A stretch of DNA of 64,000 nt from an uncultured Lachnospiraceae bacterium (lineage in GTDB: Bacteria > Bacillota > Clostridia > Lachnospirales > Lachnospiraceae), in the NCBI GenBank assembly GCA_910585295.1, contig CAJUDE010000050.1:5512-69511 (forward strand). Direction: 5' to 3'. Every line of letters starts with the position of its first letter. Positions within the stretch are counted from its first letter, which is position 1. The notes under the pieces are model-generated. The model had not been told where the DNA came from. It did no database searches and saw only the letters and a program-made list of their open reading frames with translations. Of the stretch, positions 45,196 to 53,735 are shown piece by piece. The position numbers and the translations under genes were made by a program.

Positions 45196-45261
45196 GGGTT
45201 TAGCTTTCATAACCCTTTCCCAGCGTTTGCATGCCTGTATCAGGGAAAAGGAGGTTTTTCT

Positions 45262-48200
45262 ATGAAGCAGTACATAAAGCGGTATCTGGCAGTGATTATG
45301 GCAGTTGCCATGGTGGTTTCACTGCTGCCTGCTTCCATGGCGGAAGCAGCCGGGGGAACGGCAAGGGCGGCTGGGACAACAAGTACAATTAATTGCAGTA
45401 AATTTGTGCGGGCTGGGGCGGAAAGTAAACAAACTGGTACAGATAATGCAGAAGCATATTTGGTTGGCACAGCTAATAACAATGCTACTGGAGACCAAAC
45501 TGCTGCCGCAGGTGTGCTTAATGAGACATACAAAGGCGGCACAGTAAATGTTGGCAGCAGCAGGGTGGCTGCGATGGGATTTGAATTACCTACCAATATG
45601 GATCCAGAATTGGTTTTGGAAGCAACAGTAACAATCACAGTATCTGATGGAAACGATACATTGAAGGCTGGAAAAGAATCAAAGGCGGCAATCTTTCAGG
45701 TAGATTCTAGTAAATATGCTGAATTGGCAACGGATGGGGCTACGAATGCGCCAGGCGCAACTTTCCCTGCAAAGGATGGATACACGAAAGATAAGACGGT
45801 TTATGGGGACCAATGGATTTCCCACAAAAATGCTATTCAAGATTTGAAAGTGAACTTTGATGTGACAGATTGGGTCAAAGGGTCTATTACAAATGGGGAT
45901 ACCTATGCAATTTACCGTCTTCAAACAGTAATTGGCGGATATTTTGTATATGAAAATGGCACAAATACAGCCCCAGTTTTGTCTATCACTACATTAACGG
46001 AGCAGGAAGTGGCAGACCAGACGATTGCGGAGCTTTCCGTTCCTTCTGTATTGAAAGACCAGATAGAACTTCCGACAACAGGCGTATGCGGAAGCACGAT
46101 TACATGGGTATCTGACAATGCGGCATTAAAAATAGCAGAAGTGGATGGGAAATTAATGGCAACACTTGCAGATGAAGAAGTGGATGCCACAGTGAAATTA
46201 ACAGCGACTGCAACAAAAGGGTCCGCTACTGCAACCAAGGACTTTACAGTAAGGCTTATCAGCGGGAACCAGGCAGAAATTGATGCATTGGTTATCCCAA
46301 ATGCGGACAATATCAGAGGGAATATCACACTTCCAACAGTAGGTGAAAATGGTTCCCCCATTACTTGGGAATCTTCCAATGAAGCAGTTATCAGCACAAA
46401 GGAAGTGGCGAACTCAGGCTATGACAAAACTCCGGCAGGGGTAGTGACCAGACAGGATACAGACATAAATGTAACTTTAACAGCAACTTTCACACAGGGA
46501 ACTGAACAAAAAACCAAAGAGATTCCAGTCACCGTAAAGGCAAAGCCTGTAATAGGCGAGAAGACAGATTACCTTTTTGCTTACTTTGTAGGCGATGGCA
46601 AAGACCCTGTGGACAATATCACGCAGGAGCGTGTCTATTTTGCAGCCAGCAGGGACGGGCTGAACTGGGGAGAATTGAACAATGCCAACCCAGTATTTAC
46701 CTCCACTTTAGGGGAAGAAGGCTTGCGCGACCCTTATATTATAAGGTCTGCCGAAGGCGATAAATTCTTCTTGATCGCAACAGATTTGCAGATAGCAAAA
46801 GGCGGGGCAGATGTTTGGGGCGACGCTCAGAAGAAGGGCAGCCAGGCAATTATGGTTTGGGAATCAGATGATTTGGTAAACTGGGGCGAACAGCGGATGG
46901 TCACCGTCAGTGAAGGGATTGATGCTGGATGCACCTGGGCGCCGGAAGCATTTTACGATGAGAGGACCGGGGAATATGTAGTATTCTGGGCTTCTAAAGT
47001 GAAGGGCAAGAATTACGACAAACAGAGGCTATATTACTGCAAGACCAGGGATTTTTATACCTTTACTAAGCCTAAAATGTGGATTGAGAAAGATTTCAGC
47101 GTGATTGACACTACAGTAGTGCGTGACGATAACGGGACTTACTACCGTTTTACTAAGAATGAAAATGGGGATGGAAAGTATATCTTTATGGAGAAATCCG
47201 ACGCCCTGTTAAAAGGATGGACCAGCGTGCCGTCCACAAGCTTAGAACAGGAAAAATGGGTAGAAGGGCCATGCTCCTTTAGGGTAAATGATGATGATGT
47301 CGCTGCATTTGGCGGTAAATGGGCAGTAATGTTAGATGATTTTGGCGGTGTTGGCTATTATCCGCTGGTCACAGACGACTTTGCATCTGCAAACTTTAGC
47401 AAACTGACAACTGCAACCTTGCCGAAGGTGAAGAAGCCGCGCCATGGCACTGTGCTGAACGTCACTGCGGAAGAATATGACAGGTTGTTGGCAAAGTATG
47501 AGGTAACTCCGATTTTAAGTGCGGAAAGCGTTCCAGATTATGTGAGCGTGGGGTATCAGCTTCCAGCAAAGGCAAAGATCAACTATGCTGGGGAAATGAT
47601 TGAGGCAGATATGACATGGAGCGGTGACAACCCATTGAATACTCCTGGGAAAGTAACCGTGTCAGGAACCATTGGTGGAACTAACAATGCAACTTTAGAT
47701 GGTAAAACAGTAACGAAGGACGTTGAAGTAATTGACGCGTCTGAAGATACCATTTATTATATTGACTCCTGTGTTGGTGAGTGGAATGCCGATAAAAAGG
47801 AGTCCGCTACTTACAAGGCTGTGGGCAAATTAGCATCACTCCGTAATACAATTCCTGACCAGATGTACCAGGAAGGCGGCTGGGGTTATGTGGACACTGC
47901 AGCAGATGGGGATGGCGACAACCTCGGAACCCATACATCTACGTCAGATGACATTTATGCCAACGGTTGGTATGCAAAATCAGGTAAGAACTGTGAATAC
48001 ATTATCCCATTGGAAAATGGCACCTATAAAGTGACAGGGTACTTTGCAGAATGGTGGGCTAGCAGTACAGCACAACGCCCAATTAAGTTCTATGTGGAAT
48101 ATACCAAGGATGGCAGCACAGTAAAAGGCGGGGAAACCCTGATTTCTCTTACAAATAGCGATACAAAGAAAAGTGGATCCATAAATTTTACGGTGGAAGG

Positions 48201-50199
48201 CATAGCCGAGGGGGAAAAAGCAGAAGTACATTTCCTAGCGGTAAAAAATACAAATTCTGACCCAGACCCAGCTATTTCCGGCCTCTGTGTTGAGAAAACC
48301 CTTTCCCAGGATGAAAAGGACAAGGTAGCGGCGGCAAAGGAAGCATTGGATAATGTATCCTTAACTTCTGCAGCGGAAGTTGCTCTGGAAATTGGCGGGA
48401 CTGCATCTATCAGTTTGGCTTATCCAGAAGGGTATGAAGAGGCTGTGGCAGCGGCAAACCTTACTTCTGGCGTAACTTATGCAGCGAACAACCCAAGGGC
48501 GACAGAGGTAGACAAAACAGGCAAAATCACTGGGTTGGCAAATGGGGTTTCAACCGTCACCACAACCGTTACCGTAGGCGGCAAGAGCAAAGCTTTTCAG
48601 ACCATCGTAACGGTATCCGGGAAACCAGTGGAGGAGGTTACTTTAAACAAAACCTCACTCAACATTAAAACAATTGGCGCAACTGCAACATTAACGGCAG
48701 CCGTTACGCCAGTAGATGCAGCAGACCGCGCAATTACATGGACCTCTGACAATGAGGCGGTGGCAACTGTTTCCAATGGGATTGTAACAGCAAAGTCCGA
48801 AGGGAAGACAGTTATCACAGCAGCGACAGCAAACGGGATAAAAGCAACTTGTGACGTAATTGTGGGGATAATCCCAGATGTAGAGAGCGTTACATTAAAT
48901 GAATCAGAGCTGACCTTGAAAGTTGGCGAAACTGACACACTTCAGGCAACCGTGCTTCCGGCAAACGCTAACCAGTCTGTAACCTGGAAGTCAAGCGCTT
49001 CCAGCATAGCGTCTGTAGATGAAACAGGAAAAGTTACAGCCCTTAAAGAAGGCACAGCCGTAATTACAGTAAGGGCGCAGGACAGCAAAACAGCTACATG
49101 TACTGTAACAGTGCCGTCAGAAACATCAGGCGAAGTTCCAGTAGAGAACGTAACCTTGAATAAGGCGGAACTTACCCTTGAAGTTGGCGCAAGCGAAACC
49201 TTAGAGGCAACCGTAACGCCAGACAATGCCAGCAAGGAAGTAAGTTGGGAATCCAGCGAGCCAGAGACCGCGTCCGTAGATAATAACGGGAAAGTGACAG
49301 CCCTCAAGGAAGGCGCGGCAGTGATTACTGTGACAGCAGAAGGCAATAAGACAGCTACCTGTAAGGTTACAGTTGAGCCAAAAGGGACAGGGCAGAAGCC
49401 AGTAGACAGCATCACGCTAAATAAAACGGTTCTGACGCTGAAAGTAGACCAAAGTGAAACCTTAGAGGCAACGGTATCGCCAGACAATGCCGCCAAGGTG
49501 GAATGGAAGTCAGAAGACCCAACCACTGCAACGGTAGATGAAAACGGGAAGGTGACAGCAAAGAAACAGGGCGTAACAAAGGTTATGGCAACTGCAGGCG
49601 GCAAGTCAGCCGTATGCAGCGTGACAGTAAATCCAAAAGATGCTGCAAATCCAGGCACGCCAGCCCCAACACCAACCCCTAAGCCAGACAAACCGACCCA
49701 GCCTGTAAAGGTTAAGGTAAATAAGGTGAAGTTGAATAAGACAACATTAGGATTGGGGATGAAAGAGAAATTCACCTTAAAGGTTACCATCACACCGAAG
49801 AACGCAACTGACAAAAAGGTGAAATGGACGCTTAGCAAAAAAGGCATTGTGACCATATCTTCCAAGGGCGTGGTGACTGCGAAGAAGAAAGGCACAGTGA
49901 AAGTGACAGCAACTGTGGGAGGCAAAAAAGCCACCTGTACGATCCGGGTTGGCAAAGCGCCCAGCAAGCTGAAACTGAATAAAGCGAAGATAACCTTAAA
50001 GAAAGGAAAAACCTTTAAGATTAAGGCAAAATTCCCAGCAAATACATACAGCCATAATTTGCGCTACTCTACCAATAGAAAGAGCGTTGCCACTGTAACC
50101 GATAAAGGTGTGGTAAAGGCACGTAAGAAAGGGAAGGCTGTCATTACAGTTAAGACATTCAATGGTAAGAAAGCAAAACTTTCCGTGACTGTAAAATAA
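45262..50199 (+). CDS. Secreted GH43 glycosidase with Ig-like and BIG2 repeat tail
   Basis: 1645 residues, start after AAAAGGAGG. Signal peptide about 1-29. An N-terminal beta-rich module (about 30-245) is followed by two atypical Ig-like domains. The GH43 five-bladed propeller comes next (about 435-750), with LRDPYIIRS, TWAPEAFYDE and WVEGPCSFR as the expected Asp, Glu and EGP landmarks. An Ig-like and a CBM-like module follow. Four BIG2 repeats (about 1128-1465, each beginning V-x-x-V/I-TLN), a PAPTPTPKPDKP linker and two Lys-rich BIG2 repeats complete the protein. GH43 enzymes remove arabinose, galactose or xylose; the position in the operon favours arabinogalactan side chains. There is no LPXTG or SLH motif. 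The last gene of the operon. Confidence 0.88.
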   Translation: MKQYIKRYLAVIMAVAMVVSLLPASMAEAAGGTARAAGTTSTINCSKFVRAGAESKQTGTDNAEAYLVGTANNNATGDQTAAAGVLNETYKGGTVNVGSSRVAAMGFELPTNMDPELVLEATVTITVSDGNDTLKAGKESKAAIFQVDSSKYAELATDGATNAPGATFPAKDGYTKDKTVYGDQWISHKNAIQDLKVNFDVTDWVKGSITNGDTYAIYRLQTVIGGYFVYENGTNTAPVLSITTLTEQEVADQTIAELSVPSVLKDQIELPTTGVCGSTITWVSDNAALKIAEVDGKLMATLADEEVDATVKLTATATKGSATATKDFTVRLISGNQAEIDALVIPNADNIRGNITLPTVGENGSPITWESSNEAVISTKEVANSGYDKTPAGVVTRQDTDINVTLTATFTQGTEQKTKEIPVTVKAKPVIGEKTDYLFAYFVGDGKDPVDNITQERVYFAASRDGLNWGELNNANPVFTSTLGEEGLRDPYIIRSAEGDKFFLIATDLQIAKGGADVWGDAQKKGSQAIMVWESDDLVNWGEQRMVTVSEGIDAGCTWAPEAFYDERTGEYVVFWASKVKGKNYDKQRLYYCKTRDFYTFTKPKMWIEKDFSVIDTTVVRDDNGTYYRFTKNENGDGKYIFMEKSDALLKGWTSVPSTSLEQEKWVEGPCSFRVNDDDVAAFGGKWAVMLDDFGGVGYYPLVTDDFASANFSKLTTATLPKVKKPRHGTVLNVTAEEYDRLLAKYEVTPILSAESVPDYVSVGYQLPAKAKINYAGEMIEADMTWSGDNPLNTPGKVTVSGTIGGTNNATLDGKTVTKDVEVIDASEDTIYYIDSCVGEWNADKKESATYKAVGKLASLRNTIPDQMYQEGGWGYVDTAADGDGDNLGTHTSTSDDIYANGWYAKSGKNCEYIIPLENGTYKVTGYFAEWWASSTAQRPIKFYVEYTKDGSTVKGGETLISLTNSDTKKSGSINFTVEGIAEGEKAEVHFLAVKNTNSDPDPAISGLCVEKTLSQDEKDKVAAAKEALDNVSLTSAAEVALEIGGTASISLAYPEGYEEAVAAANLTSGVTYAANNPRATEVDKTGKITGLANGVSTVTTTVTVGGKSKAFQTIVTVSGKPVEEVTLNKTSLNIKTIGATATLTAAVTPVDAADRAITWTSDNEAVATVSNGIVTAKSEGKTVITAATANGIKATCDVIVGIIPDVESVTLNESELTLKVGETDTLQATVLPANANQSVTWKSSASSIASVDETGKVTALKEGTAVITVRAQDSKTATCTVTVPSETSGEVPVENVTLNKAELTLEVGASETLEATVTPDNASKEVSWESSEPETASVDNNGKVTALKEGAAVITVTAEGNKTATCKVTVEPKGTGQKPVDSITLNKTVLTLKVDQSETLEATVSPDNAAKVEWKSEDPTTATVDENGKVTAKKQGVTKVMATAGGKSAVCSVTVNPKDAANPGTPAPTPTPKPDKPTQPVKVKVNKVKLNKTTLGLGMKEKFTLKVTITPKNATDKKVKWTLSKKGIVTISSKGVVTAKKKGTVKVTATVGGKKATCTIRVGKAPSKLKLNKAKITLKKGKTFKIKAKFPANTYSHNLRYSTNRKSVATVTDKGVVKARKKGKAVITVKTFNGKKAKLSVTVK

Positions 50200-50238
50200 T
50201 GAAAAGGCGCCAACCTGTGTATTTGGGATGGCAGCAGG

Positions 50239-50267
50239 ACCCCCAGAGCGGAAGCTTTGGGGGTTTT
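50239..50267 (+). terminator. Terminator of the arabinogalactan operon
   Basis: ACCCCCAGAGC (50239-50249) pairs with GCTTTGGGGGT (50254-50264) with one G-U pair, followed by TTTT. Confidence 0.85.
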
Positions 50268-50299
50268 GCCATTAAGATGGGGTTCCTGTCCAGGCTTTG

Positions 50300-50328
50300 A
50301 ACCTTGGCGCCGCCCCCTGTATATATTA
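50300..50328 (+). promoter_or_regulatory. Possible SigK-like promoter of the split protease gene
   Basis: AACC (50300-50303), 16-nt spacer, TATATATTA (50320-50328). This is loosely like the mother-cell SigK form (AC, then CATANNNTA). It is weak evidence, offered only because the gene family is sporulation-linked. Confidence 0.25.
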
Positions 50329-50359
50329 TAGGGAACAGAGGAAAGGGCAATGGGAAAAT

Positions 50360-50757
50360 ATGGCAGAAAACAGTGAAAAATTTGAAAACTTGTTAAACCT
50401 GGCGCTGGACGCCACAGAGCGGGAACGGGAAAAATCCCTGCAGCTTGGAGTTGGCTTTGAGCCGGAAGAAAAAAGATGGGAGCTTATTGTTAAATATTCA
50501 GGGAATATTATGCGCCTGGAAGAGATAAACCCACAGATTCGGGTATTGGAACTGATGAATGAATATGCAATCCTTAATGTGCCAGAAAGCGCCATGGGGC
50601 AAGTGGCGGCGGCTCAGGAAGTGGAGTTTGTAGAGAAACCCAAACGGATGTATTTTGCAGTCCGCAGGGGGAAGCAGGAATCATGCATTCCCCCTTTACA
50701 GGACGCCAGGCATCACCTGACAGGGAAAGGAGTAATTGTGGCGGTGTTGGATTCAGG
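50360..50757 (+). pseudogene. Csp-like subtilisin protease, part 1 of 3 (prodomain and catalytic Asp)
   Basis: First 132 codons plus two bases of a subtilase gene, starting MAENSEKFENLL. It contains the prodomain (about 1-95) and the first catalytic motif VIVAVLDSG with Asp131. The frame then enters element 1 and stops after about 15 foreign codons at 50803. Joined to 52503 across a shared GG, it continues IDYSHPDF, the exact family sequence. The full gene, joined with parts 2 and 3, has 571 codons, as in clostridial Csp-type S8 peptidases that activate cortex hydrolases at germination. It may be silent as shown, and functional only after element excision. Confidence 0.9.
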
Positions 50758-50780
50758 GGAACGTGCCATATTATTGCCAT
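50736..50780 (+). other. attL-type junction of element 1
   Basis: The protease codons GAT TCA GG meet element DNA GGAACGTGCCATATTATTGC. The GG at 50756-50757 is the proposed crossover dinucleotide. The same GGAACGTG begins element 2 at its left junction. Confidence 0.8.
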
Positions 50781-52502
50781 GCCGTCCTTGTGGGCAGGAA
50801 TAGGACATTCCTGGGAGGAAATACAATGTAACCTAGAAGGGAGGGAGATGCATTTGCAAAAAGAAGGCGTCTATACAGCCGCCGCTTACTTGCGGCTGTC
50901 AAGGGATGATGGTGACATAGATGGAAGCATAAAATCAGAGAGCGACAGCATCAGCTCGCAGAGGGAATTAGTCTGTTCCTATATAAAAAAACAGAATGAT
51001 ATGCAATTGTATGATATTTATATAGATGACGGTTACTCTGGAACCAATTTTGACAGGCCGCAATTCAAGCGGATGATGGCGGATATTGAGGCAGGGGACG
51101 TGAATTGCGTGGTTGTAAAAGACCTGTCCCGGTTTGGGCGGGACTATATTGAAGCCGGGCGGCTAATCCAGAAGGCCTTCCCAGCTTACCATGTGCGTTT
51201 TATTGCAGTGACGGATAATTTTGACAGCTTGACCGCGGACTATAATACCAGGTCGCTTGTGCTTCCAGTCAAAAATTTTATCAATGATTCTTACTGCCGC
51301 GACATTTCCTGTAAAGTAAAGAGCCATCAGAAAATAAAACGGGAGCAGGGGAAGTTCATAGGCGCTTTTGCTATGTATGGCTACTGCAAAACTGCAGAAG
51401 ATAAAAATAAATTATGCCCCGATGGTTATGCGGCGGATATTGTCCGCAAGATATTTTCCTGGAAGCTGGAAGGCATGAGCGCGCTGGCAATTGCCCAGAA
51501 GCTGAATGGGTTGGGTGTGCTTTCCCCTATGGAATATAAAAAAGCCCATGGGGAGAAATTTTCCACAGGTTTCTATACAAATGCAAGCGCCAAATGGTCG
51601 GCAGTCGCAGTGAAACGGATTCTGACAAATGAAATTTACACTGGGACCATGGTGCAGGGGAAAAAAGAACAGGTGAATTACAAGGTAAAGAAAATGGTGG
51701 AAAAGCCAAAAGAAGAATGGGTTCGGGTGGAGGGAACCCACAAAGCCATTGTCCCAAAGGAGGATTTTGAATTGGTGCAGGCATTGCTGGCAGTTGACAC
51801 AAGGGCAAAAGCTGGGTCAAAATGCGCCCATTTATTTTCCGGGAAACTGTTTTGCGCAGACTGTAAAGAAGCGATGGTCCGTCGGGTGAACCGCTGCAAA
51901 GGGGCGTCGAAAGTGTATTTTATCTGCCCTACCAGAAATAAAGGGCAGGGCTGTACCAGGCATAGTATTTTAGAGGATGGGCTGAAAGAGGCGGTGTTCC
52001 AAACACTGCAGGCGCAGTTGCATGTTTTCCTCAATATGTCCCGGCAAATGGAGTACATACAGGGTATGGAGGTGGATTTTGAGGAAATTTTCAGGTTAGA
52101 AAAAGAAGTGGAAAGGCTGAACCGAGAGCAGGAGAAATACCAGGAGCTTCGGGCAGGGCTGTACGAAGACAAACAAACGGGGTTGATTACAGAGGAAGAT
52201 TTTAAGAACTTTGGGGCAATTTTTTGTAAACAGCAAGAGGCGGCCAAAGCGTCTTTCGAGAAGCAGGAAGCAATGGTGAAGCAGTTATTTTGCAATGGCA
52301 TACTGTCAGGGATGGAATTGGAAAGGATGAAAGGGGAAATAGAATTGGAAGGGCTGGACCGGGATGCCCTTTTGAGTTTTATCGCCAAGGTTGAGGTCTA
52401 TGAAGGGAAGAGAATTTATGTGGAGTTTTGGGCAAGGGAAGAATTTTCTGAATTTTTATAACAGGGAGCCGTAGGCATTTGCAGCATATTGACACAAGAG
52501 GG
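50758..52502 (+). mobile_element. Element 1: 1.7-kb serine-recombinase insertion in the protease gene
   Basis: 1745 bp lying between protease parts 1 and 2. It carries only one large serine recombinase gene. Its ends are a GG core (50756-50757 and 52501-52502). Excision restores the protease frame exactly. Joining its ends gives an attP-like sequence with AACACAAGA-like left arm, GGGGGAACGTG at the centre and ATATTATTGC on the right. It has no transfer or replication genes. Confidence 0.88.
50848..52461 (+). CDS. Large serine recombinase 1 (element 1)
   Basis: 537 residues from the ATG at 50848 (GGGAGGGAG upstream). The resolvase/invertase domain (about 8-160) has the catalytic Ser in AAAYLRLSRDD and the DLSRFGRDYIE motif. 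The recombinase domain is about 170-290. A zinc-ribbon (CADCKEAM, then CPTRNKGQGC) and a coiled coil follow. This is the full architecture of clostridial large serine recombinases such as TnpX-type integrases. They catalyse insertion and, with a directionality factor, excision. No separate excision factor gene is seen in the element. Confidence 0.95.
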   Translation: MHLQKEGVYTAAAYLRLSRDDGDIDGSIKSESDSISSQRELVCSYIKKQNDMQLYDIYIDDGYSGTNFDRPQFKRMMADIEAGDVNCVVVKDLSRFGRDYIEAGRLIQKAFPAYHVRFIAVTDNFDSLTADYNTRSLVLPVKNFINDSYCRDISCKVKSHQKIKREQGKFIGAFAMYGYCKTAEDKNKLCPDGYAADIVRKIFSWKLEGMSALAIAQKLNGLGVLSPMEYKKAHGEKFSTGFYTNASAKWSAVAVKRILTNEIYTGTMVQGKKEQVNYKVKKMVEKPKEEWVRVEGTHKAIVPKEDFELVQALLAVDTRAKAGSKCAHLFSGKLFCADCKEAMVRRVNRCKGASKVYFICPTRNKGQGCTRHSILEDGLKEAVFQTLQAQLHVFLNMSRQMEYIQGMEVDFEEIFRLEKEVERLNREQEKYQELRAGLYEDKQTGLITEEDFKNFGAIFCKQQEAAKASFEKQEAMVKQLFCNGILSGMELERMKGEIELEGLDRDALLSFIAKVEVYEGKRIYVEFWAREEFSEFL

Positions 52503-52524
52503 CATTGACTATAGCCATCCTGAT
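52479..52524 (+). other. attR-type junction of element 1
   Basis: Element end TTGCAGCATATTGACACAAG meets protease DNA at GG (52501-52502), followed by CATTGACTATAGCCATCC. The left arm resembles that of element 2 (59335 onward). Confidence 0.8.
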
Positions 52525-53670
52525 TTTCGGAATGGGGATGGCAGCACACGGATCCTTGCCCTTTACGATGAAACACTTGGGCGGGAATTTACATCGGAGG
52601 AAATTAACCAGGCGTTGGAAGCCCCCAATGAGCAGGAGCGGTTCCGTATCGTCCCCAGCCGGGATACTTCTGGGCATGGCACCCATGTGGCAGGCATTGC
52701 AGCAGGCAATGGAAGGGCTTCCGCCGGGGTGAACCGGGGCGTTGCATTTGAAAGCCCGCTGCTGGTGGTAAAGCTTGGGACCCAAAATCCAGATGGGTTC
52801 CCAAGGACTACCCAATTGATGCAGGCATTAGATTATGTGGTGCGAAAGTCGCTGGAATATCAGATGCCAATGGCAGTGAATATCAGCTTTGGGAATACCT
52901 ATGGCTCCCATAGTGGAAGCGCTTTGCTAGAAAGCTATATTAATGATATTTCTAATTACTGGAAGACCAGTATAGCAATTGGCACCGGGAATGAGGGGGC
53001 GGCAAGGGGGCATACTTCTGGAATCCTCAGCCAAGGGGAGGAAAAGGAGGTAGAGCTTGGGGTGGGGGAATATGAGGCTTCCTTAAACGTCCAGCTTTGG
53101 AAATCGTATGTAGACCAATATGACGTGGCGTTAGTCCATCCTTCTGGAGCCAGGATAGGGCCAATCCGGCAAGTGCAAGGCCCCCAGCGTTTTGTGATAG
53201 GGCAGACAGAACTGTTGGTCTATTATGGGGAACCAAGCCCGTATAACCTTTATCAGGAAATATACATTGATTTCCTTCCAGCAAATTCCTATATTGATGC
53301 AGGGGTTTGGAAAATATCCTTGATACCGGAAAGGATTGTGCGTGGGAATTATGACCTGTGGCTGCCAGGGCAGGCGGTCCTGAACCAAGGGACAGGGTTT
53401 TTGTACCCGATTGAGGAGACAACGCTGACCATTCCTTCCACAGCAGAGAAAGTAGTCTCAGTGGGGGCGTACGATGCCAGGTATGGGCAGCTTGCAGATT
53501 TTTCCGGTCGGGGATATACCAGGCAAACCAACCAAATTAAGCCTGATATTGCAGCGCCAGGGGTGGATATCCTTTCTGCCTCTCCAGGCGGGGGCTACGC
53601 AGTGCGAAGCGGAACCTCCATGGCGACTCCATTTGTCACAGGGAGCGCGGCGCTATTGATGCAATGGGGG
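52503..53670 (+). pseudogene. Csp-like subtilisin protease, part 2 of 3 (catalytic His and Ser)
   Basis: About 390 codons from IDYSHPDFRN to LLMQWG. It holds the catalytic His191 (SGHGTHVAG) and Ser505 (GTSMATPF), numbered in the rejoined protein. A beta-rich insertion of about 130 residues (about 310-445) between His and Ser matches the jelly-roll domain that marks Csp germination proteases. The frame then runs into element 2 and ends after ERVILLLH. No start codon with a ribosome binding site exists at its 5' end, so it cannot be a gene alone. Confidence 0.9.
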
Positions 53671-53695
53671 GAACGTGTTATTTTATTGCTCCATT
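53655..53695 (+). other. attL-type junction of element 2
   Basis: Protease codons CAA TGG GGG run into GAACGTGTTATTTTATTGC. The GGGG at 53667-53670 is repeated at 59358-59361. Confidence 0.8.
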
Positions 53696-53697
53696 AG

Positions 53698-53726
53698 AAA
53701 AAGCCCAAAAGATTGTGGGCTTTTCC
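53698..53726 (-). terminator. Terminator of the chemoreceptor gene
   Basis: AAAAGCCCA (53698-53706) pairs with TGGGCTTTT (53716-53724), read on the - strand toward the element's left end. It also keeps chemoreceptor transcripts from entering the protease gene in reverse. Confidence 0.8.
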
Positions 53727-53735
53727 TAAAATCAT

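Noticed and set aside
48640..50199. Evenly spaced DNA repeats of about 240 bp
   Set aside because: They are the BIG2 protein repeats of the GH43 gene, not a CRISPR or tandem array.
52489..53697. A separate subtilase gene starting at 52489
   Set aside because: The only start codon there is a TTG without a ribosome binding site, and the prodomain and catalytic Asp are missing but found upstream of element 1.
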